From NCBI GenBank assembly GCA_016933095.1, contig JAFGBP010000011.1, forward strand, positions 1 to 53,643: a DNA stretch of 53,643 nt. The letters are read 5' to 3'. The number at the start of each line of letters is the position of its first letter. Position 1 is the stretch's first letter. The DNA is from Candidatus Woesearchaeota archaeon (GTDB lineage: Archaea; Nanobdellota; Nanobdellia; Woesearchaeales; SM23-78). The position numbers and the translations under genes were made by a program. Below, piece after piece: positions 1-8,725 of this stretch. Below the pieces are notes generated by a model. That model searched no databases, was not told where the DNA came from, and saw nothing but the letters and a program-made list of their open reading frames with translations.

Positions 1-57
1 CTAACGCCCTCATCGGCAGGTTAGTGTAGTCTTGTTCTCCCAAAAATCATCACCTTC

Positions 58-1131
58 TCATTCTTTAAGCAAGCTAGCATTTCTCCGCTGCTTTGCGTTG
101 TTTACAACGTGGTCTCCTGGTTCCATGCTCGCGTATTGCTCTCCGAGCAGCCTAGCGTAGGTGTTGTCAGGTGCAGGGGAGTCGCTTGGCGTTCTTGCGG
201 CGTATGCCTGCGCCTGTTTATTGAATGTGTTATGGATTTCAGTCATGTCATCTTTTAGTTCTTCCTCGAGGCGGTCAGCTTCGCTCAGGAACTGGAGGGC
301 CCTTGTGGCCTGCATCTGGGGTAATGTCAGTCCTTCGTAGGCTTGGACTGTCCTTGCGAGGCTGAATTTCCTGAGAAGCATGTTTTTCCCGGCAGCGCTT
401 ATTGCAGCGAGGCTTGTGACTCCTGCTTCGATCTCGTGTCCTGCTTGCTCGAGTACCTGGCGCATGTATTCGTTCTCTCCTCTGATCCTGGCAATTTCAT
501 CCGTGACTTCTGCTCTTGCGTCCTGAAATGGTTTTTTGGCATTTTCAAGGTTCGGGACAGAATCATCTCCATACAAGTTGGCTGCCAATTCAGAGCCATA
601 TTTTGGGTCAGAGACGTGACTGGTTAGGCCGTCAAGGCTTGCCTCGAGCTGAGGGAGTGCTTTGGTTCTTGCATCCAATACTGCTTGGGCCTGTTCGCGC
701 CCTCTTGTAAGTGCCTGCACGTAGCCTGTGATTGTGTCGTGAGATGTTTTTATTGTTGCGAGCGCATTATCAAAAGAACGTGTTGCTTCTTTTAGCCAGG
801 CGTACCTTGCTTCTGCCTGCCTGAATTTCTGTTCGTTCTCAAGCCTCTCTTCAAGCGCGGTTGCCTTTCGTTTGGGAAGGACGTTGAGCATTATAGCGTT
901 ATACGTTCTTGAGATGAATCCGAGCCTCTTTGGCTCCTTTCGTGGGGGGAGGCTGAACTCTACTGGATTTGCCAGCAGTTCTGCGGGTTTTCTTGTCTCG
1001 ACCAGCTGGCTAAGCGTGTCTTTTAGGTCTTTATCCTTTACGTCCTCTGGCCTGAGTATAAGAACTGGACTGATGATGCCGTTGGCGGGAGTAGTACAGC
1101 TTTCGTACGTGTCTTGTAGACTTGTTTCCAT
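58..1131 (-). CDS. hypothetical coiled-coil protein (ORF track start 1170; the TATA box abuts ATG 1170, so Met at 1131 is the more likely start)
   Basis: long ORF rich in E/K/Q/A heptads; TATA TTTATAAAT directly upstream of 1170; GAGGAAG before the Met at 1131. Confidence 0.65.
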   Translation of the reverse strand: METSLQDTYESCTTPANGIISPVLILRPEDVKDKDLKDTLSQLVETRKPAELLANPVEFSLPPRKEPKRLGFISRTYNAIMLNVLPKRKATALEERLENEQKFRQAEARYAWLKEATRSFDNALATIKTSHDTITGYVQALTRGREQAQAVLDARTKALPQLEASLDGLTSHVSDPKYGSELAANLYGDDSVPNLENAKKPFQDARAEVTDEIARIRGENEYMRQVLEQAGHEIEAGVTSLAAISAAGKNMLLRKFSLARTVQAYEGLTLPQMQATRALQFLSEADRLEEELKDDMTEIHNTFNKQAQAYAARTPSDSPAPDNTYARLLGEQYASMEPGDHVVNNAKQRRNASLLKE

Positions 1132-1284
1132 GAAATCTTCCTCTTTTTCTAGGTAATTGGTTGAGCTCATTTATAAATGTTTCGATTTATAACCACTATT
1201 AAATAATAACACTTATTGTTTCTTGGGCTGTCCGACATCCGCTTATAAATGACCGAAACCGTCACTTTTTTGGAGGTGGCATTA

Positions 1285-1428
1285 ATGGTCGAAGAACAGA
1301 TGATAACGCTTACAGTCTCTAAATTCAAGAGAATTCTTCTATTTGGATGGCACTTGCTGTCTCAGGAACAACAGCTGGAACTGGCCAGGATGGGCATCCA
1401 TCCGGAAAGGACTGTCATCAGAAAATGA
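1285..1428 (+). CDS. small hypothetical protein, 47 aa (MVEEQMITLTVSKFKRILLFGWHLLSQEQQLELARMGIHPERTVIRK)
   Basis: ATG preceded by strong SD GGAGGTGG; uninterrupted to TGA at 1426-1428; below the ORF track size cutoff. Confidence 0.5.
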   Translation: MVEEQMITLTVSKFKRILLFGWHLLSQEQQLELARMGIHPERTVIRK

Positions 1429-1460
1429 CCTGTGTCGCACACAACCCAGCCGACGCATAC
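1410..1460 (+). repeat. accessory-island repeat copy 1 (ctgtcatcagaaaatgacctgtgtcgcacacaacccagccgacgcatacc)
   Basis: about 50 bp closely matching 4687-4735; core CCCrGCCGAyGCATA also at 3123-3137 and 5950-5964. Confidence 0.7.
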
Positions 1461-1513
1461 CGATACATTTTTATTCTTCATTCAGCTGCATTCTAATTTA
1501 AGGGTGGTTAGCC

Positions 1514-2053
1514 ATGGCAAAGGGTTTAGAGGGGCATATTCTTCTTGAATTGGACTCCTGGAAGCAGGGTCGTATGTATGATGATAAGTGGAATGAAAAA
1601 TACTCGTCTCCATATATAAATTTCTCAAGTAGCGTCCAAATATGTGTTGGGAGGAAGGAAGGCTTGGAAATTCACAGGGGAAACCGGACTGAAATCTATT
1701 TTGAGGAGTTAAGATTCAAGCCGGTAAAGCTAATAGTGGCTGCGGTCCCTTTCTTGAATAAGATAAAGCACATAAAGGGCCATTGCGATTACGTTGATTA
1801 TTTCACATTTGACATATATAGGCACCCGAATGGCACTCTTTATTCTAAAGCGCCACTTAATGCGTATGACAAGAATAATGGGGAGATTCCTGTCAAGATG
1901 CCTTTTGACTACCTGGTCCGTGACTTGCTTTCAGTCCCAAAGGCAAATGCCTTGCTGAATAGAAATTCTAATGTGCTAAAAGAAGTGAATTCAAGAATTG
2001 ACGAACTTGAGCATATGCGAGATTTGATTTTACGCCACGGAAAAACGGGCTAA
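1514..2053 (+). CDS. hypothetical protein
   Basis: 179 aa ORF with upstream AT-rich promoter region. Confidence 0.55.
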   Translation: MAKGLEGHILLELDSWKQGRMYDDKWNEKYSSPYINFSSSVQICVGRKEGLEIHRGNRTEIYFEELRFKPVKLIVAAVPFLNKIKHIKGHCDYVDYFTFDIYRHPNGTLYSKAPLNAYDKNNGEIPVKMPFDYLVRDLLSVPKANALLNRNSNVLKEVNSRIDELEHMRDLILRHGKTG

Positions 2054-2099
2054 TCGGTGCTTGTCAACTCCAGGGCTTGTTTGCGGCATCTGTTGAGAG

Positions 2100-2501
2100 C
2101 TATTTTAGCTGGCTTGTGATTGCTTCTTTAAGCTTGAGTATTGTCTCTGTGATTTTGGACTCGTTCAGTTGAATGTAGTTCTTATTTATATTGAATCCTT
2201 CATAGTGTATCCTGTTTCGGTATTCTCTCATTTGTTGTAGGAGCTGCCTTATCTGCTCGTCAAGCTTGCTTGTCTTCGCAATATAGTCAATCAGTTCTTG
2301 GTGGGCGCCTTCCCCTTTAGTTTTTTTGCCATGGAGAAGCGCAATGGCTTCCATCAGCTTGTGCAGTGCATCATAATAATCCGTTAGTGTGTTGGCGGGA
2401 TATTTTTCCTTGTCTGTCGTCTTTAGTCGCTCCATTGTGATGTCCGCCATCTTTGCAAGCGACTTTGCCATTCCCTTATCAACACGAGTGTCAATGATCA
2501 T
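2100..2501 (-). CDS. HEPN-domain protein, putative toxin of a HEPN/MNT module
   Basis: small helical protein with R-x(4-6)-H type motif (REYRNRIHYEG); 4-bp overlap with the upstream NTase gene. Confidence 0.65.
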   Translation of the reverse strand: MIIDTRVDKGMAKSLAKMADITMERLKTTDKEKYPANTLTDYYDALHKLMEAIALLHGKKTKGEGAHQELIDYIAKTSKLDEQIRQLLQQMREYRNRIHYEGFNINKNYIQLNESKITETILKLKEAITSQLK

Positions 2502-3037
2502 TTGAACGCTTCCAAGTATCCTTTGAGTATTGTCCCGTTAACTATGTTATTTTTCAGCTCAACAGGGTATCTTGTGAAGTCCTTGTTGAAATGGAGCTGT
2601 ATTTTCCTTTTTAGTTTTTTCTCATACTGTTTGATGTCAACTTCTGTTTCTGGGCACTCTATAAACAGGTCTATGTCGCTATCTTCGAGATCTTCTCCTC
2701 TTTGATAGCTCCCGAACATGACGATGCTTTTCGGAGTGAGCTTTTCCTCAATGTGCTCAATGAGGCCAGATTCAGTGATTTTTTGGAGATTATAAATCCT
2801 CTTCTTTTCCTTGAAGCAAGCATTGTTGATATTGGCTTTGTATATTGGAAAATTTCTTCTTCCTTTCTTTTCTATCTGCTCAGTTATCATGCCCTCTTTT
2901 GCAAGTTCTGTAATGGCTTTCTTTACTGAGGTATGTGCGAGTTTTATCTTTCTACTTATCTCCATTAGATAGTGATTTTTGGATGGTTCTTGAAAGATTG
3001 GCTCCAAAACGTTTAACATATTACTTTTACGTATCAT
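2498..3037 (-). CDS. wHTH + MNT-type nucleotidyltransferase, putative antitoxin
   Basis: GSYQRGEDLEDSDIDLFIE (GSx10DxD NTase motif) after an N-terminal HTH-like region. Confidence 0.8.
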   Translation of the reverse strand: MIRKSNMLNVLEPIFQEPSKNHYLMEISRKIKLAHTSVKKAITELAKEGMITEQIEKKGRRNFPIYKANINNACFKEKKRIYNLQKITESGLIEHIEEKLTPKSIVMFGSYQRGEDLEDSDIDLFIECPETEVDIKQYEKKLKRKIQLHFNKDFTRYPVELKNNIVNGTILKGYLEAFK

Positions 3038-3260
3038 GTATTACAAATATATAATATGTCTATTTAAATCTTTTCATTTTCAGAACTATGTCCGGTCGGC
3101 GCTTTCAACTCTGGTACTTATGCCCAGCCGACGCATAATGCGTCCCGGGTCATTTTTCGATGATAGTGTGCCGCAGTACACTTCAGTAAACGACAATCAT
3201 TTTGGAAAGGTCGTTTACTGTTAGTGGGTGTTAATATGTATTTTCTAGTGTCTATGTTTT

Positions 3261-3317
3261 TTGTGGTGTCACAACAAAAGCAGTGGCTTTTGTGTGCCAA
3301 AATGCCGTTGCATTTTG
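3261..3317. other. three consecutive perfect hairpins with 4-nt loops
   Basis: TTGTG-gtgt-CACAA (3261-3274), CAAAAGC-agtg-GCTTTTG (3275-3292), CAAAATGC-cgtt-GCATTTTG (3298-3317). Confidence 0.75.
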
Positions 3318-3590
3318 AGCACTTTTGTGGCGACTCTGTTTTCTGGGTTTTTCTCTCGGTTGTGTTACGTTTTCGCCACCAGATTTAAATATCTCCTCGG
3401 TCGTGTTGTGCGTGACGACGCGATTAATCACGATAAATAATAAAGGCGAGCGGGAGGTTGATCCGTATAATAATAGAGGCAAGCACGAGGCTTGGATGCT
3501 GGAACGAAATTCAATGCGGCAACTTTTGGCCGAAAGATTTATATATATCATAAATGAGATAATATTATCTCAAATAAGAGATGACTAAAG

Positions 3591-4205
3591 ATGATGATGA
3601 AATTGAGCAAGAACCAGCAGGCAATCCTGTCCTTATTGAGGAAAGACCTTTTCCTGAAAGCAAGCATCCGGCAGATAATGATACTTCTAAGAAAGAAATC
3701 GTATGCGAGGATATATGAGGCGGTGCTTGGCCTGGAAAAACAAGGTATACTTAAGACAGAGCGATTCGGCCATTCAAAGGTCGTCGAGCTCTTCCTAGGA
3801 AGAGAAACAATCTCGCTTCTATCCTTCATGGAGGAAACTGAGGCATTCCAGAAAAATATTCCTGGCATGGGGCCTATCCTGGAAGCAAAAGAATTGTCAG
3901 ATGACATAATCATAATAACTGGCAGCTATGCAAAAGGCCGGCAGACAAAAGGGTCTGATATAGACCTGGCCATAATGACAAGAGATGATCCTTTCAAGAA
4001 GCAGAAACTTGTAGAAAACCTCACTCTTTCCAGCAATCCTCCAGTTCACCCAGTTGTTTTCTCGGAAAATAACTTCAAGGAGATGCTGCTGGACAAAAAA
4101 GAGAACTTCGGAAAAGAAACCTATAAGAACAGACTCATACTTACCAATGCCAAGAGATTCTTTGAAATAATAAATGAGGCAAACAAGAGTGGATTCAGAG
4201 GTTAA
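3591..4205 (+). CDS. wHTH + MNT-type nucleotidyltransferase, putative antitoxin (second module)
   Basis: GSYAKGRQTKGSDIDLAIM NTase motif; N-terminal HTH-like region. Confidence 0.8.
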   Translation: MMMKLSKNQQAILSLLRKDLFLKASIRQIMILLRKKSYARIYEAVLGLEKQGILKTERFGHSKVVELFLGRETISLLSFMEETEAFQKNIPGMGPILEAKELSDDIIIITGSYAKGRQTKGSDIDLAIMTRDDPFKKQKLVENLTLSSNPPVHPVVFSENNFKEMLLDKKENFGKETYKNRLILTNAKRFFEIINEANKSGFRG

Positions 4206-4662
4206 GCTATACATTCAAAGGTCAGAGAACAAGCTCATACTTGCAAGAGCCACGTTTGACTTATCAACGAACGACAAGAGCAAGGATGCTATGGGCATAC
4301 CAAAAGACAAGACCTTCTTCAATGACGTCATCTCAGAAGCTTATTTCTCGATATTCTACGCCGCGAAGGCAGTGCTGGCGGCAAAAGGCATAAAGACCAG
4401 GCCGCCCGAGGAGCACAAGAAGACATACGAGGAACTCAAAAAACTCGCAGAGATGGGAGTCTTTGACAAGAAGCTCTTGGAGATATACGAGGAAGAGACC
4501 CTGAAAGCAGAAACCCTCCTGAACATCTTCTTCACAGAGAAAAGGAAAAGAGGCATCTTTACATACCATGTCAAATCAGAAGCAAATATCCCGTACGCAA
4601 AAGAGTCGCTTGACAACGCGAAAGTGTTTCTCGCCGCGATGAACGGGCTGGCCAACAAGTGA
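4174..4662 (+). CDS. HEPN-domain protein, putative toxin (second module); GTG at 4189 is an alternative start
   Basis: AYFSIFYAAKAVLAAKG HEPN-like helix; overlaps the NTase gene. Confidence 0.7.
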   Translation: MRQTRVDSEVKLYIQRSENKLILARATFDLSTNDKSKDAMGIPKDKTFFNDVISEAYFSIFYAAKAVLAAKGIKTRPPEEHKKTYEELKKLAEMGVFDKKLLEIYEEETLKAETLLNIFFTEKRKRGIFTYHVKSEANIPYAKESLDNAKVFLAAMNGLANK

Positions 4663-4686
4663 CCTGTGGTTTGCTCATTTCCCGAT

Positions 4687-4735
4687 TGTCATAAGAAAAT
4701 GACCTGTGTTGCACACAACCCGGCCGATGCATACC
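4687..4735 (+). repeat. accessory-island repeat copy 3
   Basis: ttgtcataagaaaatgacctgtgttgcacacaacccggccgatgcatacc, matches 1410-1460. Confidence 0.7.
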
Positions 4736-4902
4736 AACTCCAGGTCAATATCGCTACCTTATTTTGGAGCCGGCCTTTGACCCCTTTCTTTCTTTGAATT
4801 TTGTGAATACTCCTATTTGGTAATTGATTGTTGAAATGAATTTTACGATGTTCCAAAGTTTGGTGGCAAAAAATTTATAAATTACTAAGAGAATGAATTC
4901 AT

Positions 4903-5187
4903 ATGCAAAAAAAGGCTTCAATTTTCAGGTCCTTAAAGGCAGGAAATTCAGTAAAAATAGACGGTAACCTTGAAAAAGTGATTGATGTGGAAATACTTGA
5001 TTCATGTCATGATGAGTTTTGCTTTGGAATGTTTACTGCTTATCTCACAAACAATTTGGCCATCCGCGTGGAAGATGATGAAACAGTCTCACTTCTCAAG
5101 GTAAAAAAGGATGGCAATTCCGAAGAGCTTATTGATATTGCGTACGACAATTTAGAGGTTGTTAATGAAAGAAAAAAGAAAGCGTAG
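4903..5187 (+). CDS. hypothetical protein, first gene of an overlapping pair
   Basis: 94 aa ORF, upstream AATTTATAAATTA TATA-like box. Confidence 0.6.
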   Translation: MQKKASIFRSLKAGNSVKIDGNLEKVIDVEILDSCHDEFCFGMFTAYLTNNLAIRVEDDETVSLLKVKKDGNSEELIDIAYDNLEVVNERKKKA

Positions 5188-5935
5188 TTCTTCTCATCAA
5201 ATGTATCTTTATTTTAGGATGGAAGCTCTTAAACGAGATCTAGAACATGAAAAGCTGCTTGCTGACTTACATAACCTTTCAGAAAGCATGCGTACCTGCA
5301 ATTATCTTGACAGCTTGGCTTTGAAAATTCTTTACGATAAGCTCGTTTTACATCTGCGTTTGGTAAAACAAGGGATTTCTTCCTCGCTTAACAATAAAAA
5401 AATTTCAGAGAATTCGATTTTGGAATACCTCAATAAAGTGGCGGCATTGGCGAAACAGGTAGACTACCGAGATCGTAAGCATTATGCGGAACTTGAACTC
5501 TTATTTAATAAGCCAGACAATACGATCTTTTCGAAAGAATGGGCATCTCTTGAAAGCAAAATAAGAAGAATACTTAAGATTGGCAGAAATGAAGAGATTA
5601 AACTAATAGAACGGACCTATTTGGGAGGTTTTTTGCTTGAGGCGCGGTTGCTATCTTACAAAAATTTTGATTTGATTGGAGAGATGTGGAATATATTGAG
5701 TGATGATTTGGGCAGGAGAAATCATCTCTTGTCAGGCTATTTGATTTCGACCCAAATATTTATGCCAACAAAGATCTCAGAAGAAATCTCAGCATTGGAT
5801 ATGGAAATAACTAAAGTCGTTTTCGGTGAAGATTATGGTCAGATTTCTGCGTTCGGGAGTTCGCACCATGTTCCTCTCAATTCTGAACAAAAAGAAGAAA
5901 TAAAAAGTGAATTCAACAAGAAAATTTCAGATTGA
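5159..5935 (+). CDS. hypothetical protein, second gene of an overlapping pair
   Basis: ORF overlapping 4903..5187 (alternative ATG at 5165). Confidence 0.6.
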   Translation: MLMKEKRKRSSSHQMYLYFRMEALKRDLEHEKLLADLHNLSESMRTCNYLDSLALKILYDKLVLHLRLVKQGISSSLNNKKISENSILEYLNKVAALAKQVDYRDRKHYAELELLFNKPDNTIFSKEWASLESKIRRILKIGRNEEIKLIERTYLGGFLLEARLLSYKNFDLIGEMWNILSDDLGRRNHLLSGYLISTQIFMPTKISEEISALDMEITKVVFGEDYGQISAFGSSHHVPLNSEQKEEIKSEFNKKISD

Positions 5936-6010
5936 GGATCTGGTTTAAGCCCGGCCGATGCATATTTTCTACATTCTATTGTGCTGTCTGCCAGATGATG
6001 CATGCTCGCC

Positions 6011-7396
6011 TTAATGGTCTATCTCTTTGATTTTCTCTTCTAACCGTTCTGCCAGGTCTTCGGGCTCTTCTGGCAGTCCTGCGCAGGCAGGGTGTTCGGG
6101 AGGCGCGATTATGCAGTTTACCGACTCGGTTGGGTCAAGCTTGAGGTTGTGCAGTGAAATATTTGTATTCCATGCGCCTTCTCTAAGGTATTTTATGTCT
6201 CCTGACCTGATTGCGCAGGCGTGTGAATTGCCTATGAGGGGCAGCCCCCAGAAGAATAGTTCCCTGCCGCCGCCAAGGCCGTTTCCGTTGATGGAATCTA
6301 TTTGGCCTTGCAGGAGCGGGATTAAGTTTACTCCGTCTGAATTGTAGTCTGGAAGTGTGCGATTGTCGATGTTTGCTGCGTTGATGAATGTTTGGAAGAA
6401 ATCAGTTAGTATGATTGGCGTTTCGCTTACTCGTCCCGGTGTTATTTCTGCTGGCCATCTTATGAGGAGCGGTATCCTGATCCCTCCCTCTCGGCATGAG
6501 CCCTTGTTTCCGGTGTAGGGGCCTGCTGAGCCGTATCCTTTTTGCGGGCCGTTGTCGCTGAAGAACAGGACGAATGTGTTTCTTTCCGCGTCTTGCCTTT
6601 TGATCTCATCCAGGACGATGCCAATATTCCTGTCAAGCCACCTTACTGTGTTTTGATATAGTGTCATGTTTGGAAGCGCAAACGCTGGCGGGACGCCGTT
6701 TATTGTGTGTGGGTCGTGGTAGCTGACCACCATGAAAGCGGGTTGGGTTCTGTCTCGGTTGCTGTACCATTCGACGGCATTTCGAGTGGATCGTGCATCA
6801 AAGCCGGGGTCCGCTTCGACTGGCCCATTAAATTCCCATTTTGCATAGTCGAATCCTTTTTCCAGTGGCGTGTACCCTTCTATGTGCCACTTGCCGAATA
6901 GTGCGGTTTGGTATCCGAGAGAACGAAGTACTTCGGCGATGATAATTCCGTGTAGTTCATGGGGTGGGTTCCATTTGACGCCTGTGTTTGACGGATTCCA
7001 GCCAGTATAGAATGATGCCCTGGAGGGTGCGCATAGCGCTGCTGTTGTGTATGCGCTAGTGAATCTGATGCCTTCATTGGCTATCTTATCTATGTTTGGA
7101 GTGGGCGTGGCTGCGCCGTAGCTTGAAAGGTCTCCCCAGCCCATGTCGTCAGAGATGAAGACGACGATGTCTGGTTTGGTGCGTGGGATTGGTGTTGCTT
7201 CCTGCGTTGTCGGATTAGTGGGTGTTACTGCAGTTGGGCTTTCGCTCGCGCAGGCCGGCAAATAGGCGGTGAGTGCCAGTGCGCCAAGTGTTTTTAGGGC
7301 GCGCCCGGTCTTTTTACTATAAGATGTATTCTCGCAGCTCTTCTCCCTGAAGAGTATGTTGCCGTTGCTGTCGTATAGCTTTTTGTCTGAAACCAT
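6011..7396 (-). CDS. secreted/lipoprotein-like arylsulfatase (formylglycine-dependent sulfatase family)
   Basis: DIVVFISDDMGWGDLSSYGA..., CAPSRASFYTG (CxPSR FGly motif), SDNGPQKG; N-terminal hydrophobic segment ending PACAS. Confidence 0.92.
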   Translation of the reverse strand: MVSDKKLYDSNGNILFREKSCENTSYSKKTGRALKTLGALALTAYLPACASESPTAVTPTNPTTQEATPIPRTKPDIVVFISDDMGWGDLSSYGAATPTPNIDKIANEGIRFTSAYTTAALCAPSRASFYTGWNPSNTGVKWNPPHELHGIIIAEVLRSLGYQTALFGKWHIEGYTPLEKGFDYAKWEFNGPVEADPGFDARSTRNAVEWYSNRDRTQPAFMVVSYHDPHTINGVPPAFALPNMTLYQNTVRWLDRNIGIVLDEIKRQDAERNTFVLFFSDNGPQKGYGSAGPYTGNKGSCREGGIRIPLLIRWPAEITPGRVSETPIILTDFFQTFINAANIDNRTLPDYNSDGVNLIPLLQGQIDSINGNGLGGGRELFFWGLPLIGNSHACAIRSGDIKYLREGAWNTNISLHNLKLDPTESVNCIIAPPEHPACAGLPEEPEDLAERLEEKIKEIDH

Positions 7397-7592
7397 GCTT
7401 TTACTCTCGGATGAATTGCCTATGTTTTATAAATCTTCCGAATTTCACAACTTTAAAAGAGTAACAAAAAAGCGCATTTGTTTTCTACAAGAAATATGCC
7501 TCTGGCAGTACTGAATGCCGCGTTCAGCAGCATAAAAAAAGCATGAAACAGAATAAGATAAAAGCCTATTTCTCAAAGTCACGGGCCAAGCG

Positions 7593-8018
7593 TCAGTCGA
7601 AATAATCCTCTTCGCTCCAATTGCGTATATGCCTGGTGAATGTGCAGCTGCCCTTCTCTTCGATCACGTTTCTGTCGAGGTGTTCCTTGTACCGGTTTAT
7701 CAGGCTTTGGCAGTCGGAGCACCTGCGGAAGTCAGTCTCTATCTCCACCTCGTATTCTTTTGGGCCCGTCCTTCTGAGCTTGGTCGGCGTCTTGGCTGAA
7801 CCTGAAAAGTAGTTATATATTGTCTCTACAAACCTCTGGTCGGCTATCGCTTCGGAAAGTGTGAGCTTCAAGATGCACTTCTTCGGAGCAGAAAAATTGA
7901 CGACCTCGCGCCTTATCCGCATGCAAAGGCCTCGCCTCATACGGTCAAGATTCTCGTCCTTCCGTCTCTGCACGTGTCCTGGGAGCTTTAGGCTACCGTC
8001 GGGATTGAATTCGACCAT
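7593..8018 (-). CDS. hypothetical protein
   Basis: 141 aa ORF, CxxC pair. Confidence 0.5.
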   Translation of the reverse strand: MVEFNPDGSLKLPGHVQRRKDENLDRMRRGLCMRIRREVVNFSAPKKCILKLTLSEAIADQRFVETIYNYFSGSAKTPTKLRRTGPKEYEVEIETDFRRCSDCQSLINRYKEHLDRNVIEEKGSCTFTRHIRNWSEEDYFD

Positions 8019-8075
8019 TCTTTTTCAGGGCCGATTGTTATTTTATAATCTTTTTGTTTCAGTTCGACTGGTTTG

Positions 8076-8390
8076 CTAGTTGTTCCTGCCATATATGTCT
8101 TCTTCAATCGTTTTCTTGAGTTCTTTCCTGTTCTTTATGAGCAGGTATCCCAGGTAAATCCCTGCCGGAGGGCATACGCCGAAGGCTATGAAAGGAAACA
8201 GAAGGACTCCTCCTTTTGCCACGTATTCTCTTGCTCTCTGGCTGTTTCGCAGACGTTCCAGGCAGCCGGTGATGGGGCCGGTATATCTTCTCTCTTTGCT
8301 TGTTTTATCGTCGAGATATTCTGTGTTGGCGGCTGGTGAGTGTTCTCTTTCAACTATTCCATCTATGCTTTCTTTTTCCATCCTTACCAC
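8076..8390 (-). CDS. small hypothetical membrane protein
   Basis: ORF with one hydrophobic segment. Confidence 0.45.
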   Translation of the reverse strand: MVRMEKESIDGIVEREHSPAANTEYLDDKTSKERRYTGPITGCLERLRNSQRAREYVAKGGVLLFPFIAFGVCPPAGIYLGYLLIKNRKELKKTIEEDIYGRNN

Positions 8391-8525
8391 CTCTTGTCGT
8401 TATTTTTTTGTTTCCTGGGTGTATAAATCTTTCGCAGTATGGGCACCTCTTGCGAGTGGATTCATCAGCATCATTCCGGGCCGCGCGGTTTCCGTCGGTC
8501 TTGGGCAGTTTTCTCTCGCTTACCC

Positions 8526-8647
8526 GGGTGCGTCCAGAAAGGCCGCACTGCGCAGTCTGCCTGCTTTGCACGCGAATACTCTAGACTCGGATGATTGATG
8601 ATTCTTATGATTACACGGAGCGCGGCCAGGAGATTCTGGACTCACCC
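8526..8647 (+). mobile_element. 122-bp palindromic MITE-like element, copy E1
   Basis: ends GGGTGCGTCCAGAA / TTCTGGACTCACCC, inner stem GGCCGC/GCGGCC; flanked by CTCGCTTACCC (8515-8525) and CTCGCTCACCC (8648-8658). Confidence 0.85.
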
Positions 8648-8725
8648 CTCGCTCACCCATAAGATTTATAAAGATGGACTGAAATTATTGCTCTTGATTC
8701 ATATTAATCAATAAAAAGAGGGTGG

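Noticed and set aside
1-36. ggcaggttagtgtagtcttg resembles the CTAGCGTAGTCT core of the 122-bp family
   Set aside because: only one end is visible, the window starts here and no matching right half precedes the coding ORF; too short to call a copy
3252-3551. ORF 3252..3551 (-) and 3325..3588 (+) between the HEPN/MNT modules
   Set aside because: overlapping antisense ORFs with low-complexity translations across hairpin-rich intergenic DNA; no RBS or family signal
8188-8598. ORFs 8188..8598, 8300..8584 and 8350..8571 over the E1 element
   Set aside because: overlap each other and the palindromic element; no coding signature
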